From Candidatus Mediterraneibacter intestinavium (GTDB taxonomy: Bacteria; Bacillota; Clostridia; Lachnospirales; Lachnospiraceae), in the NCBI GenBank assembly GCA_019119205.1, contig DWXK01000006.1:88486-152485 (forward strand): 64,000 bases of DNA, read 5' to 3'. The first letter of the stretch is position 1; each line of letters starts with the position of its first letter. Below are positions 9,433-19,076 of the stretch, piece by piece. Both the position numbers and the translations under genes were made by a program. The notes under the pieces are model-generated. The model did no database searches. It had not been told where the DNA came from and worked only from the letters and a program-made list of their open reading frames with translations.

Positions 9433-10296
9433 TTGGAGATACCTGTATTCGGAATTGAAGACCAGTCCACCAGCCCTGATTCCGGGCTTTCCTACACGAT
9501 CAATACGATCTATGACGAACCGCCGCTGCACACCCACACATACTACGAGTTTTTTGTCGTGACAGAGGGCTCTGCCCTGCATCTGATCAACGACTCGGTC
9601 CAGACGATACGGAAGGGGGATTTCTTTTTTATCCGCCCGTCAGATGTGCACAGTTATAATTTTTATCACTCGGAAAATTTTCATAAGCTTAATCTCGGGT
9701 TCACGCAGCAGATCTTCCGCTCTGTCAGCCGCTTCTTTGACAGCACGGAAAAGCTGTCCCTGCTCACCTCCCCGGAATTCCCGCCCTCAGTCCGCCTTGA
9801 CAAAGGACAGCTCCACCGCGTGGTCACTCTCATGAAGGAAGCAGGAGACTATCTTCAGAATGCGAGCCCGCTGAGGACCAAGTACCATGTCCAGTGCATC
9901 CTCGCCATGTTTTTCGAGGAATATTTTTTTGAATATGATACCGAACTGCCGCAGAAGATCCCTTCCTGGCTGACCGGTCTGATGACAGAGATGCAGAAGG
10001 TCGAAAATATGCAGGAAGGATACCCCGGGATGTGCCGCCTTGCGCCATGTTCTCCCAACCATCTCTGCCGCACGATGAAACATTTTTTCGGCGTGACCCC
10101 GACCCAGTATATCAATGAACAGAGGCTGAACTATTCCGTATATCTGCTGATGCAGACAGATATGGATATCCTGGATATCTGCGGCGCCTGCGGATTTTCC
10201 AATCTCAGTCATTTTTATCACCTGTTCCGCCGCAAATTCTCCTGCCCTCCCCTGCAGTTTCGAAAGGCCAGAGAAAAAGCCTGTACAAACGCTTGA
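9433..10296 (+). CDS. AraC family transcriptional regulator with cupin-like N-terminus
   Basis: 287 aa, TTG start; HTHTYYEFFVVTEG sensor motif; C-terminal double HTH (DILDICGACGFSNLSHFYHLFRRKFSCPPLQFR). Confidence 0.88.
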   Translation: MEIPVFGIEDQSTSPDSGLSYTINTIYDEPPLHTHTYYEFFVVTEGSALHLINDSVQTIRKGDFFFIRPSDVHSYNFYHSENFHKLNLGFTQQIFRSVSRFFDSTEKLSLLTSPEFPPSVRLDKGQLHRVVTLMKEAGDYLQNASPLRTKYHVQCILAMFFEEYFFEYDTELPQKIPSWLTGLMTEMQKVENMQEGYPGMCRLAPCSPNHLCRTMKHFFGVTPTQYINEQRLNYSVYLLMQTDMDILDICGACGFSNLSHFYHLFRRKFSCPPLQFRKAREKACTNA

Positions 10297-10313
10297 CCAG
10301 CGTCTGCACAGGC
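10279..10313 (+). terminator. Terminator-like hairpin overlapping the stop codon
   Basis: GCCTGTaCAaACGCT tgacc AGCGTctGcACAGGC. Confidence 0.6.
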
Positions 10314-10344
10314 TTGATCCATATATATTATCCTTATCCAGTCT

Positions 10345-10812
10345 TTAACTCAGCACGGAGAAATCCCCGCTGTTCTTCGAAGTGATGTTCATCCGGATCT
10401 TACAGTCCGCGAGCGGTTCATGATCAACGTCCAGCTCGTAGTCCACAGACACATTGATTTTATCCTCCGAAACGCTGACCTCCATATTTTTCGTATTGAT
10501 GCCGATGAGCATCTGCCCGTACGGCGTCTTATAATATGTCAGGTTCTTCCGGTTCTTCTCAAACACCATGTGCGTCCCGGTCCCGCCGCTCCTCATGATC
10601 TCCATGCTGTCGTCACCGGTGATCTTGATCTTGTTTTTGACCGTCCCTGCCATTCCCTCCATCACTTCGTCATAAATGATATAATGTTTCCCGTTCCGGC
10701 AGTAGTAACTGGCAGGCGTCACAACCTCGATCGGTTCGTCCTCCTCATCCGGCTGCGGGGATACGATCCCCATATGCATCCCGGAGATGCTGACTAATAC
10801 ATCCTTCGTCAT
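10345..10812 (-). CDS. DUF1934 domain-containing protein
   Basis: 155 aa; ITSKNSG C-terminus and lipocalin-like layout (MTKDVLVSISGMH); adjacent to murI. Confidence 0.75.
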   Translation of the reverse strand: MTKDVLVSISGMHMGIVSPQPDEEDEPIEVVTPASYYCRNGKHYIIYDEVMEGMAGTVKNKIKITGDDSMEIMRSGGTGTHMVFEKNRKNLTYYKTPYGQMLIGINTKNMEVSVSEDKINVSVDYELDVDHEPLADCKIRMNITSKNSGDFSVLS

Positions 10813-10815
10813 ATC

Positions 10816-11643
10816 TTAATATTCCTCGATATTTACTACATTGGTAGTGGGTACGTCAAATGGCATCACCGTGTTGGCAAATCTCCTGAACTTCTCCGCC
10901 GCATCGCTGACATAGAAGGAATATCTGCTGTGCTGCTCTGTTGTCCCATCGTTTGCCATCCCCCGCTCCTCCAGCATTTTCTTGAGGTCCATCGCGGTCT
11001 CATATGCCGGATTGACGATCTGGATCCGGTCTCCCATGTACTCCCGGATCTTTGAGCGGATCAGGGGATAATGGGTACATCCCAGGATCATCGCGTCGAT
11101 ATCCGTATGCTTCATGGACTCGAGATAATACTCAATGATCTCCTGCGTCACCACATGTTCCTTAAACCCTTCTTCCACAAGAGGTACAAAGAGAGGACAT
11201 GCCTTCTCGATCACTGTGATATCCGGCGCCATCTCCCGGATGACTTTCGTATACATCCCGCTCTGGACTGTGGCATCCGTACCGACCACGCCGACCTTGC
11301 GGTTCTTCGTCGCCTCAACAGCAGCTCTCGCCCCCGGGATGACCACTCCCATGATCGGGATATCGAACTCATCCCTCACTGCGTCGAGCGCCAGTGCGCT
11401 CGCCGTATTGCACGCGATGACGATCGCCTTTACCTGCTTTGTCTTAAGGAAACGGATGATCTGCTCCGAGAAGCGGATGATCGTATTCTGTGACTTGCTT
11501 CCGTATGGAACACGCGCAGTATCCCCGAAATATACGATATTTTCTTTCGGCAGCTGGCGGGATATCTCCCGCGCAACTGTCAGACCGCCGACTCCGGAAT
11601 CGAACACGCCGACCGGAGCCGTTTTTCTGCTTTCCATACCCAC
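10816..11643 (-). CDS. murI: Glutamate racemase
   Basis: 275 aa; GVFDSGVGGLTV, IACNTASA, LGCTHYPL motifs. Confidence 0.95.
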   Translation of the reverse strand: MGMESRKTAPVGVFDSGVGGLTVAREISRQLPKENIVYFGDTARVPYGSKSQNTIIRFSEQIIRFLKTKQVKAIVIACNTASALALDAVRDEFDIPIMGVVIPGARAAVEATKNRKVGVVGTDATVQSGMYTKVIREMAPDITVIEKACPLFVPLVEEGFKEHVVTQEIIEYYLESMKHTDIDAMILGCTHYPLIRSKIREYMGDRIQIVNPAYETAMDLKKMLEERGMANDGTTEQHSRYSFYVSDAAEKFRRFANTVMPFDVPTTNVVNIEEY

Positions 11644-11656
11644 GTTTATCTTTCTC

Positions 11657-12670
11657 CTAAAGTGCTAATACTTTCGCCACGTCGTACTGATACTCGGAAA
11701 CGGACTTCTTCATCGCAAGAGCTTCCTCGATATCAAAGTCAACGAACTCGCCGTTTTTGTATCCTACGACACGGTTTGTCTTGCCCTGGCAGAGAAGATC
11801 CACTGCCATGGAACCCATGATGGACGCATAAACTCTGTCTTTACATGTCGGGCTTCCGCCGCGCTGCATGTGTCCGAGGATCGTCGCTCTTGTCTCCATC
11901 CCTGTAGCCGCCTCAATCCTCTTTGCCATGTTGATGGAGTCACCGATACCCTCGGCATTGATAATGATATAGTTCTTTTTACCACGTCTCTGGCACGCTT
12001 TGATGTCCGCGATGATCTCCTGCTCATCAATATCGTGCTCCTCCGGCATCAGGATGCGCTCCGCGCCGTTCGCGATACCGCACCACAGTGCGAGATACCC
12101 GGCATCACGCCCCATAACCTCAATGATACTGCATCTCTCATGAGATGTGGAAGTGTCACGCACTTTATCGATCGCTTCCATAGCAGTGTTTACTGCCGTA
12201 TCAAATCCGATCGTATAATCTGTACATGCAATGTCAAGGTCGATCGTTCCCGGGATACCGATGGTGTTCACCCCGAGATTGGCAAGTTTCTGGGCACCGG
12301 CAAAAGATCCGTCTCCACCGATGACTACCAGACCGTCAATCCCGTATTTCTTACAGATCGCAGCAGCTTTCTGCTGTCCTTCTTCTGTCCTCATGGACTT
12401 GCATCGTGCAGTCTGGAGGATCGTACCTCCGCGCTGGATGGTATCGGAAACATCACGCGCTGACATATCAATGATCTCTTCTTTCAGAAGTCCGTGATAT
12501 CCTCTGCGGATCCCGCGCACTTTCAGCCCTCTGGACAGTGCTGTCCTGACAACTGCACGGATCGCCGCGTTCATTCCCGGCGCGTCTCCACCACTGGTAA
12601 GAACGCCGATCGTGCGGATCCTGTCTTCAAAGTCATCTGCATATAATTCGTCTAATGTGTTTTCTGCCAT
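11657..12670 (-). CDS. pfkA: ATP-dependent 6-phosphofructokinase
   Basis: IGVLTSGGDAPGMNAAIRAVVR, GIPGTIDLDI, EVMGRDAGYLA motifs. ORF open to 12829; start MAENTLDELY chosen at 12670. Confidence 0.95.
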   Translation of the reverse strand: MAENTLDELYADDFEDRIRTIGVLTSGGDAPGMNAAIRAVVRTALSRGLKVRGIRRGYHGLLKEEIIDMSARDVSDTIQRGGTILQTARCKSMRTEEGQQKAAAICKKYGIDGLVVIGGDGSFAGAQKLANLGVNTIGIPGTIDLDIACTDYTIGFDTAVNTAMEAIDKVRDTSTSHERCSIIEVMGRDAGYLALWCGIANGAERILMPEEHDIDEQEIIADIKACQRRGKKNYIIINAEGIGDSINMAKRIEAATGMETRATILGHMQRGGSPTCKDRVYASIMGSMAVDLLCQGKTNRVVGYKNGEFVDFDIEEALAMKKSVSEYQYDVAKVLAL

Positions 12671-12861
12671 GTTTTTCTCCACCTTTCCTTCATAATAGGT
12701 CCCGGCAGCCTGCTCCATGCCACTGTACAGACCGCCTGTAAAACGGACACATCCGATCCGCTTCACTACTTCCTGCTGAGCGCAGAACTGCGCCGCATTT
12801 AAGATAACCGCCAAACCCTGAAATTGCATTTCTCATCAATTCCGAGAATATTCTACCGTAT

Positions 12862-15800
12862 TTAGAAGTGGTTTTCAATAGCTTTTTCCACCACTTTTAC
12901 CCGGCTTTCCCCGTAATGATTCATTAATCTGCTCAAAACCTGTGCGTCGATCCGGATGTTCCGGTTCCTCGGAAGCCGCTTGACCGCGCGCTCTTTCGCG
13001 CAGTAGATGACCACCTCATCATCTCCTTCGGAATCAGCCAGATATCCGTTTACGATCTGTTCTTCATCCAGATATGAAGCCTTGTCCGGGAACTGGAGCC
13101 ACAGTTCCCGCTTTTTCTGCTCAAAGGGGATCACCTTCTCACAGATCAGCTTGCTGGCGCGCTCATCCTCCTCGGCCACTCTTCCCCTGATGAACACCTT
13201 GCTGTCCACCTCAAGGCATTCCCGGTTCTTCTCATAATCTCTGGGGAACACGACGACCTCCACCGTGCCCATCAGATCCTCCACTGTGAGGAAAGCCATC
13301 ATCTGGTTCGTCTTCGTGTGCTTCACCGTCTTCTCCGTGATCATGCCGCCGATGACCGCGCGGGAGCCGTCCCTCACCTTGGTCTGCCCGGTCTCCTCAT
13401 CCGGCTGGAAATCTCCTGTCGTCGCCGTGATCACCTTTTTCCACTGCTCCTCATATGCCTCCAGAGGGTGTCCGCTGACGTAGATTCCCAGGACTTCCTT
13501 CTCAAATGCCAGAAGGTTCTCTCTGGAATACTCCCCCACGTCCGGGAGTTTGATCTGGAATTCTTCTTTCTGGTCCTCTCCCACCATATCGAAGAGGGTC
13601 ATCTGCCCCGCCATGGAATACTTCTTTTCCTGGTTGACGTGGTCCACGATCTGGATGTAGATGCTCATAAACTGCTTCCTGGTTCCTCCCAGCGTGTCCA
13701 GCGCGCCGGATTTGATCAGGTTCTCGATAGCGCGCTTGTTGAGCGCCTCCCTGGAGGACATCCTCGTGATAAAATCCTCCAGATTCTTAAACGGACCGAA
13801 CTGTTCTCTCTCCTCCACGATGGCTTTGATCACCGGTCTGCCGATGCTCTTGATCGCAGCGAGCCCGTACCGGATATTTCCGCTGTCGACCGAGAAGTTC
13901 GCCTCCCCTTTGTTGATGTCCGGAGGCAGGATCCGGATGTTCATCTGCCGGCAGGCGTAAATATATTCTGCCACCTTTGGCGGATTTTCAATCACAGAAG
14001 TCATGAGCGCCGCCATAAATTCCACCGGATAGTAATATTTCAGCCACGCAGTCTGGTAAGAGACTACCGCATATGCCGCCGCGTGGGACTTGTTGAACGC
14101 ATATTTCGCGAAATCGATCATCTCATCATAGATCTTATTCGCTGTCTTCTCGTCGATCCCGTTCTTGATACAGCCCGGAACGTTCGTCTCCTCATCCCCG
14201 TAGACAAAGATCTGACGCTCCTTCTGCATCACATCTCCTTTTTTCTTTGACATGGCTCGCCTGAGGAGGTCGCTCCGCCCCAGCGTATACCCTGCAAGAT
14301 CCCGCACGATCTGCATGACCTGCTCCTGATACACGATACACCCGTAAGTGGGCGCGAGGATCGGCTCCAGCTGCGGACAGTCATAGGTGATCGACGCCGA
14401 CTCGTTCTTTCCTTTGATATACTGGGGGATAAAGTCCATGGGTCCCGGACGGTACAGTGCGATCCCGGCTATGATATCCTCCAGGCTGTGGGGTTTCAGT
14501 TCCTTCATGAAACTCTTCATGCCGCTGCTCTCGATCTGGAATATCCCGTCCGTCTTTCCGGTACCGATATAATCCATCACCGCCTGATCGTTATAGTCGA
14601 TCTTCTCAATATCGAGTGCAGGGGCTTTTTTCCTGGCCATGGCGACCGCGTTCTGGATCACAGTCAGAGTACGGAGTCCCAGGAAATCCATCTTCAGAAG
14701 CCCCAGTTCCTCCAGAGTGGTCATAGTAAACTGGGTCGTGATCGTCCCGTCCGCGGCGCGGGAAAGAGGAACGTACTCATCCACAGATTTCTGGCTGATC
14801 ACAACGCCGGCAGCATGCATGGAACTATGTCTGGGCAGACCTTCCAGGCGCTTCGCCATATCGATCAGGCTTTTCACCTGCTCGTCGGTCTCATAGGTCC
14901 TGCGCAGTTCCGGGTTCTCTTTCAGCGCCTTGTCGATAGTGATGTTCAGCTCCTGGGGGATCATCTTTGCGATGGAATCCACAAAAGCATAAGGCAGATC
15001 CATTACCCTTCCCACGTCCCGGATGACACCTCTTGCAGCCAGGGTTCCGAAAGTCACGATCTGAACGACCCGGTCCTTCCCGTATTTACGCACCACATAG
15101 TCGATGACCTCCTGCCTTCTCTCGAAGCAGAAGTCCACGTCGATATCGGGCATGGACACACGTTCCGGGTTCAGGAAACGCTCGAACAGGAGCTGATACC
15201 GGATGGGATCGATGGTCGTGATCTCCAGGCAGTAGGAGACAATGCTCCCCGCGGCGGAGCCTCGTCCAGGTCCCACCGCGATCCCGTGGTCCTTCGCATA
15301 CTTGATGAAGTCCCATACGATCAGGAAATAATCCACATACCCCATGTTCTTTATGGTGTCCAGCTCGTAAGTGAGCCGGTCTTTTAATTCCCGGGACGGA
15401 TCGCGGCCATAGCGCTTCTCAAGTCCCTCCCAGCACAGTTTTTGAAGGTATTCCCAGGAGGTCATCCCGTCCGGGACATCGTATTTTGGAAGTTTCGTCA
15501 CGCCGAACTCGATCTCCACAGAGCACCGGTCAGCGATCTTCTGCGTGTTCTCCAGCGCCTCCTTCGCAAAAGGAAAAAGCGCCTCCATCTCCTCCGGAGA
15601 TTTCACATAATACTGTCCGCCCTCGTATCGCATCCGGTTTTCATCCGCCAGCTTCTTTCCTGTCTGGATACAGAGCAGGATATCGTGCGCCTTCGCGTCA
15701 TCCGCGTAAGTATAATGGACGTCATTGGTCGCCACCAGCGGGATCCCGGTCTCCTGGGACATCTTCATGAGCTGCTGGTTCACCAGGGTCTGATCCGGGA

Positions 15801-16338
15801 TCCCGTGGTCCTGCAGTTCCAGAAAATAGTTGTCCTCCCCAAAGATATCTCTGTACTCAAGCGCTTTCTTCTTCGCCTCGTCATACAATCCTTTGACGAT
15901 ATAGCGCTGGACCTCTCCGGCAAGGCAGGCGCTCAATGCTATGATCCCTTCATGATATTCCGCGAGCAGCGACTTATCCACTCTGGGACGGTAGTAATAT
16001 CCCTCCACAAAGCCTTTGGAAACAATCTTCATCAGATTCGCATAGCCTTTATTGTTCTCCGCCAGAAGGACAAGGTGATAGTACCTGTCGTCTCCCCCTG
16101 TTATCTCTCGGTCAAACCGGGAGTTTGGCGCGACATACACCTCGCATCCAAGGATCGGATTGATCCCCTGTTTCTTCGCCTCACGGTAAAAATCGATCAC
16201 ACCGTACATAACGCCGTGGTCTGTGATCGCGGCGCTGTTCATCCCCAGTTCCTTTACCCGGGACACATATTCCTTTATCTTGTTCGAACCGTCCAACAGA
16301 CTGTACTCTGTGTGGACATGCAAATGTGCAAAACTCAT
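12862..16338 (-). CDS. dnaE: DNA polymerase III subunit alpha
   Basis: 1158 aa from MSFAHLHVHTEYSLLDGS (PHP domain); PDIDVDFCFERR catalytic motif, HHH and OB domains. ORF extends to 16488 without evidence of use. Confidence 0.97.
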   Translation of the reverse strand: MSFAHLHVHTEYSLLDGSNKIKEYVSRVKELGMNSAAITDHGVMYGVIDFYREAKKQGINPILGCEVYVAPNSRFDREITGGDDRYYHLVLLAENNKGYANLMKIVSKGFVEGYYYRPRVDKSLLAEYHEGIIALSACLAGEVQRYIVKGLYDEAKKKALEYRDIFGEDNYFLELQDHGIPDQTLVNQQLMKMSQETGIPLVATNDVHYTYADDAKAHDILLCIQTGKKLADENRMRYEGGQYYVKSPEEMEALFPFAKEALENTQKIADRCSVEIEFGVTKLPKYDVPDGMTSWEYLQKLCWEGLEKRYGRDPSRELKDRLTYELDTIKNMGYVDYFLIVWDFIKYAKDHGIAVGPGRGSAAGSIVSYCLEITTIDPIRYQLLFERFLNPERVSMPDIDVDFCFERRQEVIDYVVRKYGKDRVVQIVTFGTLAARGVIRDVGRVMDLPYAFVDSIAKMIPQELNITIDKALKENPELRRTYETDEQVKSLIDMAKRLEGLPRHSSMHAAGVVISQKSVDEYVPLSRAADGTITTQFTMTTLEELGLLKMDFLGLRTLTVIQNAVAMARKKAPALDIEKIDYNDQAVMDYIGTGKTDGIFQIESSGMKSFMKELKPHSLEDIIAGIALYRPGPMDFIPQYIKGKNESASITYDCPQLEPILAPTYGCIVYQEQVMQIVRDLAGYTLGRSDLLRRAMSKKKGDVMQKERQIFVYGDEETNVPGCIKNGIDEKTANKIYDEMIDFAKYAFNKSHAAAYAVVSYQTAWLKYYYPVEFMAALMTSVIENPPKVAEYIYACRQMNIRILPPDINKGEANFSVDSGNIRYGLAAIKSIGRPVIKAIVEEREQFGPFKNLEDFITRMSSREALNKRAIENLIKSGALDTLGGTRKQFMSIYIQIVDHVNQEKKYSMAGQMTLFDMVGEDQKEEFQIKLPDVGEYSRENLLAFEKEVLGIYVSGHPLEAYEEQWKKVITATTGDFQPDEETGQTKVRDGSRAVIGGMITEKTVKHTKTNQMMAFLTVEDLMGTVEVVVFPRDYEKNRECLEVDSKVFIRGRVAEEDERASKLICEKVIPFEQKKRELWLQFPDKASYLDEEQIVNGYLADSEGDDEVVIYCAKERAVKRLPRNRNIRIDAQVLSRLMNHYGESRVKVVEKAIENHF

Positions 16339-16451
16339 CCGATACCTCTCTGTCACACCGTAATCTCTGTCTCCTGAAACACTGCAGTTCAGCCATATGC
16401 CGAAGGAGTGGCTGCACTGTGATCCTGAGACCATCCTGATCTTAAGATAAA

Positions 16452-16484
16452 AGAGGCAGTCCCCCTTTCCGGGAACTGCCCTCT
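16452..16484 (-). terminator. Intrinsic terminator downstream of the HPr-like gene
   Basis: - strand AGAGGGCAGTTCCCGGAAAGGGGGACTGCCTCTTTT. Confidence 0.7.
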
Positions 16485-16530
16485 CCACATTCTCTCACTG
16501 AAAGAAGCTTTCCTGTCTGTCAGCTCAGAC

Positions 16531-16767
16531 TTACTCTCCATCCATCATAAACTTGATCAGTCTGTCTGTATCTTCCTTCTCATATGCAATGATCTCAAGT
16601 TCCGGGATCTCACCGTTGGAAAAGATATTCGCCATGGAAACGTACTGGGAAAGCTTTGACTTCAGGTTCAGTCTGTCTCCTTCTCCTGTAACCAGTTCTA
16701 CTTTTCCTTTGCATTCGTCGATCACCTTAAAGAAGCCTTCTATATCTGTTATGTTCTGCACTTTCAT
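16531..16767 (-). CDS. HPr-fold-like small protein lacking the phospho-acceptor His
   Basis: 78 aa MKVQNITDIEGFFKVIDECKGKVELVTGEGDRLNLKSKLSQYVSMANIFSNGEIPELEIIAYEKEDTDRLIKFMMDGE; HPr-like layout (fold assignment is inference); RBS ggagaaata. Confidence 0.6.
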   Translation of the reverse strand: MKVQNITDIEGFFKVIDECKGKVELVTGEGDRLNLKSKLSQYVSMANIFSNGEIPELEIIAYEKEDTDRLIKFMMDGE

Positions 16768-16923
16768 GATTATTTCTCCTTTCACATCCACTCTGTATGT
16801 ATCTGAAATGTGTCTTCATACTGCTACTCTGCACATTCCTATAAATATTATACCCTATTTTATCCGAATTGCAAGGAATTTTCTTCCCTGCCTGTGTCCA
16901 TCTGGCGCTGCAGAGACTTTTCC

Positions 16924-17745
16924 TTACTGCCGCCGGATCTCCGTCCCGCCGATCTCGATCTTGTTTTCTTTCAAAAGACGTCCCACGGCTCTCTTAAAGG
17001 CAGCTTTGCTCATATCGAATTCCTGACGGATCTCTTCCGGTGAAGCCTTGTCCGTAAACGGTATCCTCCCGCCGTTTTTCTCCATCCAGCTCAGAAGGAG
17101 TTCCGCGTCTTTGTCCATCTGCTGCGGGATCTTTCCGCGCACGCTCAGGTCCAGCTTTCCGTCCGCCTTGACCGCCGTGACTCTCGCCTCGATCCGCTGT
17201 CCGTTCTGCATCTTTCCGTATACTTCCCTCTTCGGGATCATCGCGGAGTACTGATCGTCCACTGCGACATAAACGCCGTAATCCCTGTTTCTTCCATATA
17301 CAGTCCCGGTCACCATGTCGTCTTTTTGGTAGGGGGAATCTGTCCTCAGCATGGGATAGATCTTCATCGTAGCGCAGAGGCGCTCGCTCTTATCGATATA
17401 AAGCCCCACAAGGCAGCGGTCGCCTTTTTCCACCCCCTCTGTCTGCTCCTTATATGGAAGCAGAAGATCTTTTTCAAGCCCCCAGTCAAGGAAGGCTCCC
17501 ACTCTTCCCACATCAACAACTTCCAGCACCGCAAGTTTTCCAAGCGTGAGTTTCGGCTCACGTGTCGTCGCGATCATACGGTCCGAAGAATCCTTGTACA
17601 GAAATACTTCTATGGGATCTCCCACTTCTACACCTTCCGGAACCTGTTTCTTTGGAAGGAGCACCCTCTCCTCATCGCTTCCCAGATACACACCAAAATC
17701 TACGGTCTTCACAACTGTGAGTACCTGCTTTTCTCCTAATTTCAT
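16924..17745 (-). CDS. cvfB: S1-domain RNA-binding protein, CvfB family
   Basis: 273 aa; repeated S1-like modules (VGRVGAFLDWGLEKDLLLPYKEQ) and C-terminal winged helix (SKAAFKRAVGRLLKENKIEI). Confidence 0.88.
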   Translation of the reverse strand: MKLGEKQVLTVVKTVDFGVYLGSDEERVLLPKKQVPEGVEVGDPIEVFLYKDSSDRMIATTREPKLTLGKLAVLEVVDVGRVGAFLDWGLEKDLLLPYKEQTEGVEKGDRCLVGLYIDKSERLCATMKIYPMLRTDSPYQKDDMVTGTVYGRNRDYGVYVAVDDQYSAMIPKREVYGKMQNGQRIEARVTAVKADGKLDLSVRGKIPQQMDKDAELLLSWMEKNGGRIPFTDKASPEEIRQEFDMSKAAFKRAVGRLLKENKIEIGGTEIRRQ

Positions 17746-17820
17746 AATGGTATTTTCTCCTTGATCCTCTTCGTCGCCGCTGCCCTGGTCAAAAGGACGC
17801 CGGCAGCCTCTCTGCCTATG

Positions 17821-18888
17821 TTAAGTTATCTGTTGCCGATTGTCAATCTCCCCTCTGTTTTCTCCCGCAGCACTGCCAGTGTCAGGAAGCCTGCACACTG
17901 ACCCTCTCTCCACCAGTTCCACATTCAGCACGATATTTTCCGCCGGCAGGTCCTGCTCCTGTATATGCTTTATCAGCAGATCGCATGTGACGGAAGCTTT
18001 CTTTTTGATATCCTGCCGCACAGTAGTCAGAGGCGGTGTTACCCGGGCGCTCATCTTCAGATCGTCAAATCCGATGACAGACAGATCTTCCGGAACACGG
18101 ATCCCCATCCGGTATGCTTCGGAATAGATCTGATAAGCACAGTTATCCGCTGTGGTAAAGATCCCCGTCACCGGATCTGCTCCGCTGCAGAGGCGTTTCA
18201 GCGTTCCTCCCAGATCTTTCACTCCAAGGTCCATGAAATTCTCCAGAGGAAGGGAAACTCCCGCCTCCCTCAGCGTAGTGACAAATCCTCTCATCCTGTG
18301 CATGACAACGCCATTGTCCAGTACCTCCGGTCCGTAAAAAGCCACATTCCTGTGCCCGTTCTCAAGGAAATACTTTGCTGCCAGTTCTCCTCCCGTATAG
18401 TCATCAATCCCCACATTGGTGATACTGCGGACCGAGCTGTAGCTGTCTGTAAAGATCAGCGGGATGTGATTGTCCTCCTGAAGTTTCCGTATACTCTCAT
18501 CAAACATGCCGATAAACACGGCCCCCGCCACATTCCAGGACTTCAGACTGTAAGTGATCTCCGAGTAATCCTTTACATAATGGATCATCAGATCATAACC
18601 TTCCTTTTTTATCTGAAGCGCCAGCTCACCGAGAAAACAGCTCGTATAACTGTCTTCCAGCGGGTTGTGGTCCTCATCGTACTCCTGAAGGAGCGCTGCG
18701 ATCAGACGTGAAGATCTGGATGCCAGTGCCCTCGCAGAAGAATTCGGCACATATCCCATCTCACGGGCGATCTTCTTGATCCTCTCTGACGTTTTTCCGG
18801 AAACTTCTTTCGTATTCCCGTTCATCACCCGGGAAACCGTCATGCTGCTGACTCCCGCTTTTTTCGCGATATCTTTTAACGTTACCAT
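17821..18888 (-). CDS. LacI family transcriptional regulator (GH31 locus)
   Basis: 355 aa; MVTLKDIAKKAGVSSMTVSRVMNG HTH; divergent from a sugar ABC operon. Confidence 0.93.
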   Translation of the reverse strand: MVTLKDIAKKAGVSSMTVSRVMNGNTKEVSGKTSERIKKIAREMGYVPNSSARALASRSSRLIAALLQEYDEDHNPLEDSYTSCFLGELALQIKKEGYDLMIHYVKDYSEITYSLKSWNVAGAVFIGMFDESIRKLQEDNHIPLIFTDSYSSVRSITNVGIDDYTGGELAAKYFLENGHRNVAFYGPEVLDNGVVMHRMRGFVTTLREAGVSLPLENFMDLGVKDLGGTLKRLCSGADPVTGIFTTADNCAYQIYSEAYRMGIRVPEDLSVIGFDDLKMSARVTPPLTTVRQDIKKKASVTCDLLIKHIQEQDLPAENIVLNVELVERGSVCRLPDTGSAAGENRGEIDNRQQIT

Positions 18889-18927
18889 TTTTTCACCGCT
18901 TTCTGTTTTTGTTGATATCCCCCATCA

Positions 18928-18947
18928 TTTCGTTATCGCTAACGAAA
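18928..18947. promoter_or_regulatory. LacI-type operator candidate
   Basis: TTTCGTTA-TCGC-TAACGAAA, 8-bp perfect arms, in the divergent intergenic region. Confidence 0.65.
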
Positions 18948-18993
18948 TTATACCTTATATTTTACGTGAAATCAAGAATCTCACAAAATAGTA

Positions 18994-19022
18994 TTGACAT
19001 TTTTTACAGCTATATCTATAAT
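18994..19022 (+). promoter_or_regulatory. Sigma-A promoter of the GH31/ABC operon
   Basis: TTGACA-N17-TATAAT perfect consensus. Confidence 0.85.
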
Positions 19023-19031
19023 ATTCTCAAA

Positions 19032-19050
19032 CGTTAGCGCTATCGTAACG
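19032..19050. promoter_or_regulatory. Second LacI-type operator candidate at the transcription start
   Basis: CGTTAGCGCTATCGTAACG, same half-site CGTTA/TAACG as 18928-18947. Confidence 0.6.
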
Positions 19051-19076
19051 AATAAAGGTTATCAGGAGGTGCAATT

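Noticed and set aside
12862-16377. Long + strand ORFs (13318-14250, 14488-15387, 15442-16377) inside dnaE
   Set aside because: They are antisense shadows of a clear dnaE; composition is rich in His/Arg/Asp and lacks domain motifs.
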